Positions 23,620 to 35,310 of a DNA stretch of 57,757 bases are shown piece by piece. The position numbers and the translations under genes are program-made. The stretch is taken from positions 92,208 through 149,964 of the forward strand of contig KN817554.1 in the NCBI GenBank assembly GCA_000827495.1, in the 5' to 3' direction. This stretch comes from Hypholoma sublateritium FD-334 SS-4. Its lineage: Eukaryota > Basidiomycota > Agaricomycetes > Agaricales > Strophariaceae. Below the pieces are notes generated by a model. That model did not search any database and was not told the origin of the DNA. It saw nothing but the letters and a program-made list of their open reading frames with translations. Each line of letters opens with the position of its first letter. The first letter of the stretch is position 1.

Positions 23620-25850
23620 GGATAAGATAGGATAAGATGCAAAATATTCGTGTCAGAAAAGTTATAAGCGGCGAAAAGCAGCGTACGTATCTGGCTACTC
23701 AAGTCGCAGTTCATCCAGAGTGCGTGAAGTGCGTTCTGACCCAGCTCAGTCCAGGTACCGCTCTGATACCGGCCCCCATGGAATCCCGTATTGTGACAAT
23801 CTGCCTCACCACCGACTTAGCGGAAAGGTGGGTTTCGCATGCTTGTAGGTCTGTCTGAACGGCGGCAAGCTTTATAGAAGAAGAGGAGCCCCTGTTAGAG
23901 ATGATGGGCGAACCGAATTGACAGAAGAGGGGCACTCACCTCACGGTGGAGGTGACGGAGGATCAGCGTGGCCTCCGACGGATAGAGACAGCGACGACGA
24001 CGACGACGGAGAAAACGTTGGTTCGAAAGCAGTACCAGACTTCCGAAGATGCTTTACAAACGGGTGCTCAACATAATGGCAGCACAAGTGACGTCATCGC
24101 GCTTACTGAATACCCGCTCGGTGGCCGCGTTGCATCACCCTTGATTCCAAAGAAAAGCAAGCGGAAAAGCTTTGCAGTTTGTTCCGATAAAACCGAAGGG
24201 ACCCTCCCACCAAAGGTGACCATATATTATAAGATCGATTGTCATCTGTTATTTGGTCTGAGAAGGAGACTATATCCAAGTACTTAAAATCAAATAGATG
24301 AGGCGTAAATCTGGGTTTTTCTCATACATTATCGGTCGATTTCCAATGTGCGTGCAGGCGTGACAAACTGCACGCACACGCACGCACATGCACACGCACA
24401 CTCACATCACGTACACGCACGGATTTGCATTAGTGTAAAATTAAGATATTTGAGCGGTATTAAGAGGTAGACGGCCCTAATCTTCGGACGTGTAGCGAAC
24501 TAACAAAATACAGTTGTCGAGCCTTAGGTACGTACTCTACTACCAAAATTGGTATTTTCACGGGGCGCTCAGCAACACAGGTGCTTGATATCTCACTCAC
24601 AAATCTCACTCACGCATTAATCCGCCTAAAATCGCCCGCATTTGGGGACGCCTGCAACTAGGGAATAAAGAAGAACCGCCATGCTGCGGTCGATAGGCGC
24701 CCAACGGCGCCTAGTATAGACGTACCGTCTGCTCGTTTTGAAAAAAATTATCACTCCCGATTCCAGCGCTCGCTTGTGGGGCTGGCGGAGTGGGGGTATC
24801 ACAATCTAATATATAGTTTGAAGTAGCAAATACTTTCTATTACTTTATATTATACGCAACAAAGTCTGTAACAAAATTGGAATGTCATAAATCGGCCCTG
24901 GCCCGGGACCTCTTCGAGTTTATTTAGGCATATCACCAGCCAGGTACGCTTATTACATGGGCCCGTACATGAAGATGAGACTTGGACGCGACAGCTGTGG
25001 GAATTGTGGAAAACAGGAAGTCGAAGAACTTTGGGATAGTCATAGGACTCGTTTCCAACTTTTTCTACCAAGATTTTTTCCCAGTCCATACGGAATAAAC
25101 ATCTCAAACTGTATTAAAATAGTTCAATGGATACTGGACTGCTCCTGCTGCAAGTGAATATATCAAGAACGAACCTCAGAGAAGTACAAGCACGTGCACG
25201 CACATTGGCCTGTGCGTGCTGTGCGTGGCACGCACGCGCCATGCACGCACAAGCCACGCACATTTCCTGTGGCCAGATATGTCGTAAATTTGGTGGAAGG
25301 ATCATATGTCCACGCGCGTCCGCGCGAAGTTCTGCAGCGAGCTCACTACGTTTGTCCCCGTCTGCAGCTGCAGCGCCTACGCCTTGCGCACCTCGAGGTT
25401 GTCGGGCAAATAGATGCTGTCTCTTTTCCATTCAAATCCAAGCGCTTCATGGCTGTCTTCAGCTATTTCCGGATCGCAGGTCCGAGCTGGTCCGAGCCCA
25501 TGTATCTCCTGTAGTTTACATCAACCCGCCAACACTTTATGCATCTGAAACCAAACAAGAGAGCGGTGGAGACGCACGTCAAATACGAGACAGACGCGTG
25601 GATCAGCGTCTTCAGCGTGATCAAAGTCTTTGGAGAGGTATCCGCTCGCTCAACGAGCAACGAGCTAGGCCCTCAGAAGTGAACCTTGGCCAGAAAACAG
25701 TTTGTTCATTGGATATAGTATTATGTACGCGTACATGAAGCAATTTGGAAGCTAGGTCCTGGAATTTATACTTCGAGCGTGTCCCTTCACGGTACCCTCA
25801 AGCAGGAGTTCCTTCTTCTGTCGCTGGTGGTGGCATAGCAAGTAATTTCC
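23620..25850. other. No confidently supported gene
   Basis: Open frames such as 23946-24287 (+), with a poly-Thr stretch, lack recognisable motifs. GCACGC-rich low-complexity DNA occurs at 24360-24420 and 25185-25270. The stretch ends at the stop codon of the WD40 gene. Confidence 0.35.
24366..24421. repeat. CACGCA-type microsatellite
   Basis: Imperfect tandem CACGCA/CACACG units run for about 55 bp. Related GCACGCAC units recur at about 25190-25262. Confidence 0.65.
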
Positions 25851-27582
25851 CTAGCCTAGCGTTTGATCGTCCAAGTCTGCAATAATCTCTTGATGTTGAT
25901 AAATTTCCTCTGGTGGAAGATATCCCAAGCTCTCGGTGTGCTGGGTTGAGCTCATCACCTCATTAAACGCTGCCAATTCGGCGGTCAGACCACTGATCGT
26001 CTGCCACCGTGACGGATTTAGCTCAATACGATGTCCTCCTTAAATATGGGAGCTTACCCGGATAAAGAGGGGTAGCCATTTGTCCGATGTAGCCAAGCAT
26101 AAAGTAAACAGAATGACGACATTGACAGCTGTCAATATATCGAGTTGCTTTGATTTTCTAGTCTTGCGCTGTCGACTATTCCCCGACTTCTTCCAAAGAT
26201 ATACGTCGAACTTGCCCCCTGATGACCCAGTAGCAATGAAATGATTCCCATTAGCAGATGCAGCCTATAAATTTGCTGTCAGTGTACATGCGAGCATGGC
26301 CATGAGAAGTAGATCTACCTCAACAGTCTGAATCATCTCATCCCTCTTCCCATGGCTCAACTTCTGAGGAGGTCCTGATAAGTTGATGTCAAACACGTAG
26401 GCCATTCCGTGGTCACTCCCGCATATAGCCAGACTCCCTTGCTCGCCAAATACTGCCTGTTTAACATATTTCTTGGTTGCTTCAACTTTGAATGATTGGG
26501 CGGCGGTGGTGCGGTTTGGAGGGTATAAATCGAAGCCGTCTACCATATTATCGATCAGAAAGCTGCCGGATATAGGACATGTAGCAACATTTCCGCTGCA
26601 CAAATTATATATATATAAGTAATGGTTTGAAATGGCTTTCAGAAACCTACATTGCCGATGACAAAACTTTGCTATTCACCTCCGAAGCGGTCTCTATGTC
26701 AAGGGAGGTTCTGCGGAATCCATTTGTTAGAAATCATGCATACAACGAATGGGCTACCCACATCTTTCCTGTCTCTAGTGTGAATATGATAGCAGTGTTT
26801 ACTCCCCTTCGGTGGAAGCGCACTGCCCTGGGAATGTAATCAGGAAGTTCTTTTGACCAAACGTGGTTCAAGTCTCCGCCAAAGTGGTTGTATAGAGACA
26901 CATGGCCGTAATGGCTTGTTATCACCAGTCGTCTGGACTCGGGATTGTAATCAAAGGCTTCTACGCTGTCCCCGGCAGCAAAGATGTTCTTGTTTAGAAT
27001 TTGAACAAACTCCTTCTACAATGACATGGTTAGAGTCATGGCGATCTGATTCTTTCCGACTACACACCGTATCTCTCTTCCGACGGTACAGGAGAAACAC
27101 CCCCCTACCCAACCCGAAGAATATCCACTCTGATGGTAAAGTGGCAGCCTCTGGATAAACGAAAGCGAGGCAGGTAATCTGGCCCCAGCGACCGTTTAGA
27201 TCCGACAACTGCTGGTATTCGTCCCCAGTCGCCAACTCCCACACGCGCACAACCTCGTCATCTCCTACACCAGAACTATGTCAGAGAGGCCACAGAGCAA
27301 AATACAAAATTTACCCCCGCTTGCAAGTAAAGTTGCATTTCCATTGAACGCCAGGGTGTTCACAGGTCCTCCGCTGCCCTTGAATATCTTCTGCAGGTAA
27401 TATTTCTGACAAAACAGGTATTCGCGTTAGAGATTTTTTAAAAACAGTATGCTAAACATCACATTGGGGGAATGGTTGAGGCTCTCGGCTAGATTGAACA
27501 TTTTAAGTATATTCGGGCGATGACTTCGAGGCAACGACTTCGATAGCTTTATAAAGCTCTGCGTAGCGTCTCTTTTGTCCAT
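25851..27582 (-). CDS. WD40-repeat protein with C-terminal membrane segment
   Basis: The start MDKRDATQSFIKLSKSLPRS (27582) leads through an intron to the first WD-like repeat, HTL-type GNATLLASGGDDEVVRVWEL (about 27350-27240). Further repeats follow: GQITCLAFVYPEAATLPSEW, DYNPESRRLVITSHYGHVSLYN, PRAVRFHRRGVNTAIIFTLE, AVFGEQGSLAICGSDHGMAYVF and NGNHFIATGSSGGKFDVYLW. A basic stretch precedes a hydrophobic helix, AVNVVILFTLCLATSDKW (about 26130-26080), and a final exon ends ADLDDQTLG at 25851. The joined frame is open, so the gene looks intact. WD40 folds are protein-interaction platforms; the single C-terminal hydrophobic segment suggests tail anchoring in a membrane. The partner and pathway are unknown. 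Confidence 0.75.
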
Positions 27583-28140
27583 TTATAGCACGCTAACAAT
27601 GCGCTTATTACTACCCGAAATGCCCCCATCTGCTGTGCTATTGTGTGCGCCTTCGTTGGCAACCTTATTACAATGACGGGGCGAAAACAAGAGCGCTGAT
27701 TTAGCAATGAAAAAGGTGATAAATGCATCTAAATAAGATCATGACACTTCTCGATGCCGCAAATGGAACAAAGGAGGAGGAGACTGCATAGCCGTCCTTT
27801 AGCATCGAGAATGTGCCTGTCGCATCTAAAGAGGTCGACTTCCTCTTTAGTTTGGTCTACGAGGCGACATTCGATAGCGGAGGGGAGCATCCGGCTAACA
27901 GCGCGTGGGCGCCCTCCTTCCGACGCAATTACCACCGTGCGCCGGTGGCGAGTAATCAGGGCGCGAGCCAGTGCATACAGTTGCGCCTGCGGCTTCGAAT
28001 TCCAGGAAAGCTATTTATTGAGAAGGGAATTGAGTTGGGAATACACACATTTATCATAAGCTAATATGCTGAGCAGCCTTGTTCGAAAGTGTGCGCTTGA
28101 ATGCAATGCTTTAATCTGTCGAAACCGGAGGTAGAGGTGC
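27583..28140. other. Intergenic, weak minus-strand coding remnant
   Basis: A minus-strand frame (27990-27729) reads LYALARALITRHRRTVVIAS. This faintly recalls the end of an ABC-transporter nucleotide-binding domain, but the following residues do not continue that domain. I do not call a gene. Confidence 0.25.
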
Positions 28141-28153
28141 TGTAAACGAGATA

Positions 28154-28860
28154 GATTCCTTCAGATAATCCGAAGAAATGCAGCTTGCAGCTTGAGTATG
28201 AAGTTGGCATGACTCGGAAGGGGGGAACTTGGAGCAAATTTAAAACGGTATTTTCGCGTGAAGTTCGGATAGGTTCGGATCCGCCTGTGGCCTGTGGCCT
28301 GGTGCCGTCGGCCGGCTTACGGCCGGCGGTTCCCCCTGGACCAAGCAAGACCACCTCTCAACATCTTATCAGTCTCCTTATTCGTCCAATACTATTTATA
28401 AGCTGCAGACGCCCGGCCGCTTAATCGGACCTCCCCAGTGCCCCCTCAAATAATATTTTCTCCTTGCCTCTTTACATGCTGTTGCCAATGGATATTAACA
28501 AGGCTTACTTACATGATCTTTAATTCAAATAAGAATAGTTATAACCATCTAATAATCTGAGTGAACTGCTCGAACCAGAGAGGGTGAATGCAATAACACT
28601 GTCCCTAAAAACTCTCATGTTTGTAAGGCTTGCCAACACTCCTAGAGCTGCAAATCGGCAGTGCCAGAGGCGCCGAGAATTGTGCCGAGGCCACAGGCCA
28701 TCCCTGTCGATGGGATGTTCTCATTTTCGCCTGAAGAGTCGGGGTTTGATCGGAGTTCTACGATTCACCTTCATTAATCATTGCTGACTGATTGAACGCT
28801 ACGCTGGGCTCAAATATATAAGCTTACTGGATTATCTAGTAAGCTATGCCATGGTTGGAC
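28154..28860. repeat. Dispersed repeat module related to 49.35-49.62 kb, with internal insertion
   Basis: GATTCCTTCAGATAATCCGA and the next two bases (28154-28175) recur exactly at 49344-49365. Further matching blocks (TTTGATCGGA, CTGGATTATCTAG) occur in the same order here near 28745 and 28830 and at 49450 and 49561. About 480 bp between TTTTCGCGTGAAG (28251) and TTTTCGCCTGAAG (28725) are present only here, suggesting an insertion flanked by near-identical 13-mers. Confidence 0.55.
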
Positions 28861-29008
28861 ATATCCTTCGTTTACGCTTCCAAGATCAATCCCTTTCATT
28901 GCTGCTACCTATCCTCTCTGCCAACGCTTCAACTCGCTCCTAGGCCAGTATTTAGCCTAAAGGGCCTAAGCCATCTAGCTGAGCTGGCACCCATCATTAT
29001 CGCACTCG

Positions 29009-29375
29009 TTGACAATGGGCAGACCCGTCACTATGTACTTTTCTGCCAAAATCATATCCGAGTCCACACACTTACAGATCGTTCGCAGATGGTTTATCGC
29101 ATGTCTCATTCCGAACATCCGTGTCATAGATTCATTCACGAAGCTCGCTAAGGTGGACAATTCTTGGACGATTCCGTCTGAGGAAACGCTACCAGCTCTT
29201 CATCTGGGCTTCGATAGTCTTCATGGCGTTCTGTGAGAACCAACACGAGGAATCCACCGCGTTCGCGGAGAACACTATTTACGAAGAGCAACGGCGACTG
29301 CAGACAATCCCAAACCCCACCCGTGGCATGTCGATACAAATTCAGCCATTTAACTATATTTCTGTAAATCTTTAA
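29009..29375 (+). pseudogene. Fragment of unrecognised protein gene
   Basis: Two protein-like pieces lie in different frames: FIACLIPNIRVIDSFTKLAK (to about 29150) and RKRYQLFIWASIVFMAFCEN continuing to TIYEEQRRLQTIPNPTRGMS, ending in TAA at 29373-29375. No intron convincingly joins them. The family is unknown. It follows the dispersed repeat module at 28.15-28.86 kb. Confidence 0.35.
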
Positions 29376-32077
29376 CTTCGTTATCTTCGCCTCTGAGGCA
29401 ACACCACCCTAGGATGTTTGCTTCCCTGGACGTATAGTTAGATCGAAGCTTAATGCAGAGGCTAAGCTGGAATGGCCTACCGAAAAATTATCACGACGAT
29501 CATGTAGGTGTAGAGGTCTCGGGCTCTGCACTGATATCCGGTGTCGGCGAGGTGCTGGACGAATGGATGTGGACAGAGAAATCTACTCGAGCAGTTATAG
29601 TGGGGGGAGGTCCCTGGATTGATTGAGGGCCAGAGAACAGTATGCGATTAGTTATTGTTACTGGGTGCCGAGACACAACATGAGAAGAGTTCATCGCTAA
29701 GTTGAGTGGTCCTTCTCCAAGCTAGAGAGCGCTTATGTAGTCTCCTTTTCTCTTGCTCCATTTCCGGCTTCTTTCATCGTTAGCCCAGAGTCCTTGTTTG
29801 CTCTTTTTCATGTAAAAATAAAAGGTTGCCAAGGTACGGCGTAGTATCCCACATACACAACACATTCGATGGAAACGACGCTAGCTGCTTTCTGATGGAC
29901 TGAGAAAGGATCTAATTTGATTTTTTTTACGCAACGATCCTGCCGCGTTTGAATCGTATTGTCGTATTCCGAATCGTAGTCGATTCGGTCAGGGACATGA
30001 TCATGGTTGCTCAATGAATCTGGGAACCGGAACGAGCGCCGGTCGTGACCGGCGAGTCTATTTCTGCCCTCTCCTGACCACTCCATGAGCCAAGTCCTGC
30101 GCGAGCAGAAGAGCCCATTCGTCGCGCCCATGTGTCGATGCATTACTTAGTCTTCCAAAGAGCGCCATGTATTCGAGGACGAGATCATGCTATTTACCGA
30201 CGAGGATCTTCAAGAGATCAGTCTCTGAAGGATCAGACTGACTATTCAAGGACATTGCCCATATGCCGCCTGATATCCTGCAGACTGTAGTTAATGCGCC
30301 CGGGCGTCAGACTTGGAGTGCTGCAACTTGCCAGTCCGTGCGATTGGTGCTGCGAACCCAAGGTGGATGCTGCTGTTTTATGGAATAGGTGCGTCACCTC
30401 CAACTCACCTACGCCTCGAAGGGCTCTGAGGCATAGTACATTCTCCGCAGCTGCCCACATCCTCTTGCCGCCTTTGTGTCGCCGACAGTGCCCATGTACA
30501 GCGCGGCTGCCGCGGCATGCTGGGCGTGACTATGCAAAATAGCTCTAGAGGCTCGCTGAGGCCTTGGGCATGTATGCATGCACGAAGCCGCTCCATCGAG
30601 CTTCGTTTGTGTCGCAAGGCCCGTAAATGGCTCGCACATACTCTGTAACCACCGCCCACTGCGAGAAGTTGCCGCCTCAAAAGCACTCGGCGTCCGCGGG
30701 TATCCGCTTTCTCCTTGTCACGCACTCTCTCGCACCTGTTCTCATGATTTTCGTGTGCACTTTACCAGTTTGCACATGTCCGCACCGCCTGCGCAGCCAC
30801 CCCGCCATCCATGCATGCTCAACTTTGGCGCACGCCCCAGGCCACACTCACGCGACCTCCGCCTACACCTTCACGGGCACTTTACGCCCATTCCAGCCCG
30901 CCCGACTCCTGAGCCCATGGCTTACGCTCCACATGGATCACATCTACGCGTATATCGATGAGCGCTCTCTAACCGCACCCGACTTCCGCCTGCTCCCTCC
31001 GCATCTGCACTCTCTGTACCCCTTTCAAAAGTGCTCAATACCACGCCCCGCATCTGTGTGCTCATCTATGCATGCTCTGCACTCATGTATGCCGAGCCTT
31101 TTACGCCCCTTCCACTACCTCGCGTGGCTAACCACCTAGGTATCGCTCAGGACGATCGTTCATATGTATATACGTTGTATATACGTACATTATATGTGCT
31201 ATACAGATATCGTATGACCTGCTTTGTTCGGCCTGAAATACATACGGCCGAATTGTTCTTGCTGTATCACCCAATTTCCCGTGCCGCAGAAATATCCACC
31301 AAACAACGGAGCAAAGACAAACCATGGTCCATGGGCCAATCTGCAGGGCGTTTAATTCACTTATATCGCAGCGCCAGCGTACGCATGATCCTAGAGAAGA
31401 TTGGCCAGGACGCAAGGCGTTTCGACAGTCCGAAGGGATATCTACAGGCAGGTTTTGAGCGCGGTTATCTCATCTAAAAATTATGAGGTCGCGCTGCTGC
31501 TGAGGCTGCGCACATAGCAATCGGAGCACATGAAATTGAGGCAGCAAAGCGCCCCATAGCAATGCCGCCTCTCCAGTCATCCCCCGGCCCATTGTACGCG
31601 ATCTCAGCACGATCTCAGACCGGGAGGCATGTAGGGCGTCGTCGTGTCTCCTCCGCTCAGCCCCATTACCTGCCCGTCAGGTTTCAGCCTGTCACGCAGC
31701 GGTATTGTGCAGAGCTCCGTTGTCGTCCGCGCAGAGGACGCGCAAATCAATGGCGGAGCGATGTCTGGGCAGGTCGCGGGAAAGACGAAGCTAGGCAGGG
31801 GCCGACGGCTTGATATGCTCGACCCGTGTTTTCCGATAATAGTATGCCTGAGCTGGGAAGAGAGGAAAAGTGTGTCATTTTTTATTTCCCACTCCCTCAT
31901 TTCCTAAAATACAACAGCGCTCAGCCTCTTAATTTGTCTTCGATACCACATCATACCGTTCTTGTGTCTGAATACCAAGCACTTCAAGCCTCTCGTCTTC
32001 CTGGACAGTACGCATATCGGATTAGGAGCGAGGCTTGTGAAGCCATTCGCAAATGCGAGAACGCTCAGTTATGCCAA
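29376..32077. other. 2.7 kb without a recognised gene
   Basis: Frames of 60-170 codons exist on both strands (for example 30627-31139 + and 31604-31900 -), but they overlap one another. They carry no motif and have the composition of chance frames in moderately GC-rich DNA. A short palindromic ATATACGTTGTATATACGTA stretch is at about 31167-31186. Confidence 0.35.
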
Positions 32078-32090
32078 GTCAGACCAGTAA

Positions 32091-32144
32091 CCATAGGGAC
32101 TTTCTTTAAGCAAAGAGGTATTGGGATACCAGCTGCTCTTTGAA
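32091..32144. repeat. Left terminal inverted repeat of KDZ element
   Basis: The first 20 bases are identical to the inverted right end. After a 7 nt divergent gap, GTATTGGGATAC pairs with GTATCGGGATAC, and TCTTTGAA ends the shared block. Confidence 0.9.
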
Positions 32145-32510
32145 TAGTGTAGTAGTTAAATAGAACGCTTACGAGTATTCAAATGTGAAAGCGTGAATAT
32201 TTAAATATACAGCTATTTAAGGAGAATGAAACCTATTCTCTTTAACGACAGCTCACGATTATTTTAAGGAGTATACGAAGTTAAATAGTACACAAGTTAA
32301 ATAGTACACAAGTTAAATAGTACGGAGGTTAAATAGTGTTTTCTTTAACGAGTACTCAAGAGTATTTAAGCAGTATAGAGGTTAAATAGTAGACTAGAGG
32401 AAGTTAAATAATGAAGGAGTTAAACAGTAAACAAGTTAAATAGTAGAGTATAAGAAGTTGAATAGTAAAGGAGTTAAATTGTAAACAAGTTAAATAGTGA
32501 TTTTTGTGTA
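32130..32510. repeat. Left-end iterated GTTAAATAGT motif array
   Basis: About a dozen copies of GTTAAATAGT or close variants occur, mostly as AAGTTAAATAGTA or GGAGTTAAA, interrupted by two TATTTAA-containing blocks. Location just inside the terminal repeat suggests transposase-binding sites or a promoter for outward or inward transcription. Confidence 0.8.
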
Positions 32511-32592
32511 TTTTCTTTGAAGATAAACAATTCGTGTGTAAAGTACCGCTATTTAGAGAGAATGAATTTTGAATTTTGAGCCGTTACAGTAC

Positions 32593-35027
32593 CTACTTAG
32601 TGTTAATAGCGCTTATTTCAACAGAATGTCCGTCAGTATTAGCGGGTACCAACGTTAACGACTCCTCGTTGCTCCTTGAAGGCCCTGCACCTTCCGGCTC
32701 GCTTTCGTAATCCGACTTTTCATAGTAAGGAACTTCACGTCCCGTCTTGGTCAATCGCCAGCTGTTAGCCTTCACTTTCCGCCTCTTCTTTTCAGGCTTG
32801 GCTAGCGTCGGCTCTGCAACCTGTGGCTTTCCTCTCGGCCGTAGTTGTTTCGGTGGCCGAGAGTCGGTGCCCACTACACGTTTGCGCTTTTTGACAGTTC
32901 GCGCAGCTCCAGGCTCATTGCCCACCGTCGGTGTCGTTGCTGTGGGCGCCTCAGTAGGCAAGGTTGCTGGTGGCTTCTCTGCGTCGGGCTGAGATGGTGC
33001 TGCATTGGTGATGGTGGGTGTCTCAACAGGTCTGACATTAGGACGGGTTACCGCTGACATGGTAGGTGCCACCTTGGACGTTTCAGCGGTCAAGGGCGTG
33101 GGGAGCTGATCCGTCGCCTTGTTCAATTGATCCGCGTGTGACGCTTCCGGAGCGGGGGAGATGAGTGTATCGGCAGTTGGAGGGAGGGGTACCGTAGCGG
33201 TTACTGTGGACGTTTCAGTGGTCAAGGCCTTGGGGAGCTGATCCGTCGTCTTGTTCGGTTGATCGGCGTGCGACGCTTCCGGAGCGGGGGAGATAAGGGT
33301 ATCGGCAGTTGGGGGGAGGGGTACCGTAGATGTAGGACGTGCAGTCTTAGATGTCTCCGCAGTCAACGATGTGGACGCTTTATCCGTCGCTTTATTCAGT
33401 TGGCTGGCGTGTGGGAGGGGTGACTTCTTGCGGGAAGTCGCTTTCATGTTTACTGCACTGGTGTCGAAGTCTAACTCATCTTCGCTTGAGCCACTTTCGT
33501 GTTCATTCTGCTGGTAGAACTTGAACGGTACACCTCGCTTCTGACGGTCCTGAAGATACACGACAAGCATATACATATGACCGAGATCTTCAACCATTTC
33601 GGAAGCCGGCCTCAGGCGACATGGCAGTTTGAACGTGTCGCCATCGTAAAACATTTCCGGGTCCTCAGCAATCAATTTCCATGGGACTTTGTTTCTCTTC
33701 GTGGCTGGGGAGGCTTTATCTATACAGAATATTCAGTGAGGACTCGCACAGTGTCGCCACAGTAGATAAGTACATACCCCACAGTGCAGCAATGTAATCC
33801 TCGACACCAATTGCAACCTGACCCGGGCTCGACATTTTGGTGTCAATATCGGGAAATAGTGGTGTACCGTCATCCCTCCGCTTGATTAGAGTTGCCCTCG
33901 GAGGGGGTGGATCTGAGCGCCAGCAGTTGTTAGAAAGTGAATTTAACTTGGAATTTAAATCATCCTTACGGGGTACTATCTCGTTACTGTATTTTCGCCA
34001 CTGACTCTGCCACTCCTCGTGATCTTGCATTTGAGCATCGATCCTCGCACCAGTGTTTACATCCGTTCCTGCGTAGAGACTATCCGTACTTCATTAAATG
34101 AAAACCAGTACATTGTTTAAATGAGACTTACCAGCCACACTCAAGTCCACCTTGGTCGTCGCGGTAGGCAAAATGGAGCGCCATAACCACACTTCCAAGC
34201 CGGCCTCGGTCACATATTGATTGAATTGCATCAGTCATGAGGAGCGGGAATTCCTCTCGGTTGCTACTTGAGATTCAGTATAAAATAACGACGAAGAAAT
34301 AGTGCAAGTACCGCGAGACATCTCCAGCAAGCGCGTGAGCACGGTCCTTCCAATCATTTTTCTCCGAGTCGGTAAGTCCGTCCCAAAGGTCTGCTAGAGC
34401 CATGTTCCTTGCCGCGCCCTTCGGGAGATTATCGTCGCGGGCTTGTAGAATCTCGTCGGCCCTCTCCTTCAGCAGCGTCGCGTTTTCTTGCGCATAAAAC
34501 TCCCTAGGAGAGACGTCCGAGAAAATGGCGAGACTGCGTAGCGCTTTGTCTACCACACGCTTATCAGTCGTTGACGCAGCACTCTTCGAGACATGGCCAT
34601 CCACAGTAGTAGCCAAGCCTTTGGCAATAAACCGATTGTAGTAATTGGTAAACCAGCCAACGATAGCCTTTTGCAACATCTGTTAGCAGTGAAAGCATGT
34701 AGTCCTTGCAGTATCTGTACTCACAGCAAACCATTCACCCGTGCTGTGTTGAGAGAAGTCGAGGGTCTTGAACTCGGGTCGCTCGAGGATTTCAGTCGCC
34801 GTTTTCTTCTTCCATGCAGTGACATAACGATTGTTCTTTAGGGGGCGATCTCGGGCTATGTCGCTGATGTTCTGCTCGAGATCCATGCCACACCTGTAGA
34901 GAATTTCCTCTTGCGCGGGCGTGAATGGGAACTTCGTAGCCTTGACGCCTCGTTTGTCCTGGTCCGGGCGCCAGCGTGTCTTGTAGGAAGACTCAGAACC
35001 GTCGACACTGTTGTTGCGTTTACTGGG
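32593..35027 (-). CDS. KDZ cargo: nuclear HMG-like protein with 44-residue tandem repeats
   Basis: The start MPSKRNNSVDGSESS (35027) is followed by KFPFTPAQEEILYRCG and, after an intron, GWFTNYYNRF. An HMG-box-like segment follows, REFYAQENATLLKERADEIL then LADLWDGLTDSEKNDWKDRA (about 34510-34330). Next come FPLLMTDAIQSICDRGRLGS, a Gly-rich exon end, WQSQWRKYSNEI, and DPEMFYDGDTFKLPCRLRPA. The C-terminal third is low complexity: a Pro/Thr/Ala-rich repeat of 44 residues (132 bp period, around 33100-33360) containing TADTLISPAPEASHADQ, then two basic clusters, KKRKRVV and KKRRKVK, likely nuclear localisation signals. An HMG-divergent protein is known KDZ cargo, so I infer DNA binding in the nucleus. 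The joined frame appears open over five exons. Confidence 0.65.
33100..33363. repeat. 132 bp in-frame tandem repeat in the HMG-like gene
   Basis: GGGGAGCTGATCCGTCG occurs at 33100 and again 132 bp later at 33232, and the intervening sequence is highly similar. The period is exactly 44 codons. Confidence 0.8.
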
Positions 35028-35310
35028 CATGAGGTTGATTGGGAGGGAATTGGGGAAGAAAGACGGGACAACAGGTGATCGAGGCGTACTTAAGCACACC
35101 AATTGTTATTTTGGATATTGGCCGTATCTGGCCAGCAAGTAATGTTTATTAGGGCCCAAAAAGCGTTGGCCTATCACCATATCCGCATCGATCTAAAGCA
35201 ACGTATCAGGCCAACTCGGCATGAGTGGCACAAGCAACAAGCGTCTGGTGTTGAGATACCTTTAAAATTGGCCGGCGTTCCCTCAACAAATCCCTCAGAT
35301 CCATTTCACT
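35028..35310. promoter_or_regulatory. Divergent intergenic region between two cargo genes
   Basis: This 283 bp region lies between the HMG-like gene (-) and the GRF-like small protein gene (+), whose starts face away from each other. It probably holds both promoters. No specific element was identified. Confidence 0.4.

Noticed and set aside
24366..24421. CRISPR-like short repeats
   Set aside because: These are simple CACGCA microsatellite units without unique spacers, in a eukaryotic genome.
25127..25738. 203-codon plus-strand frame
   Set aside because: Its first part is translated GCACGC low-complexity repeat and the rest has no recognisable motif.
27729..27990. ABC-transporter-like LYALARALIT segment on the minus strand
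   Set aside because: The residues after it do not contain a Walker B or the usual C-terminal continuation, so similarity may be chance.
30627..31139. 170-codon plus-strand frame
   Set aside because: It is low-complexity His/Pro/Ser-rich and overlaps other frames; no motif or intron logic supports it.
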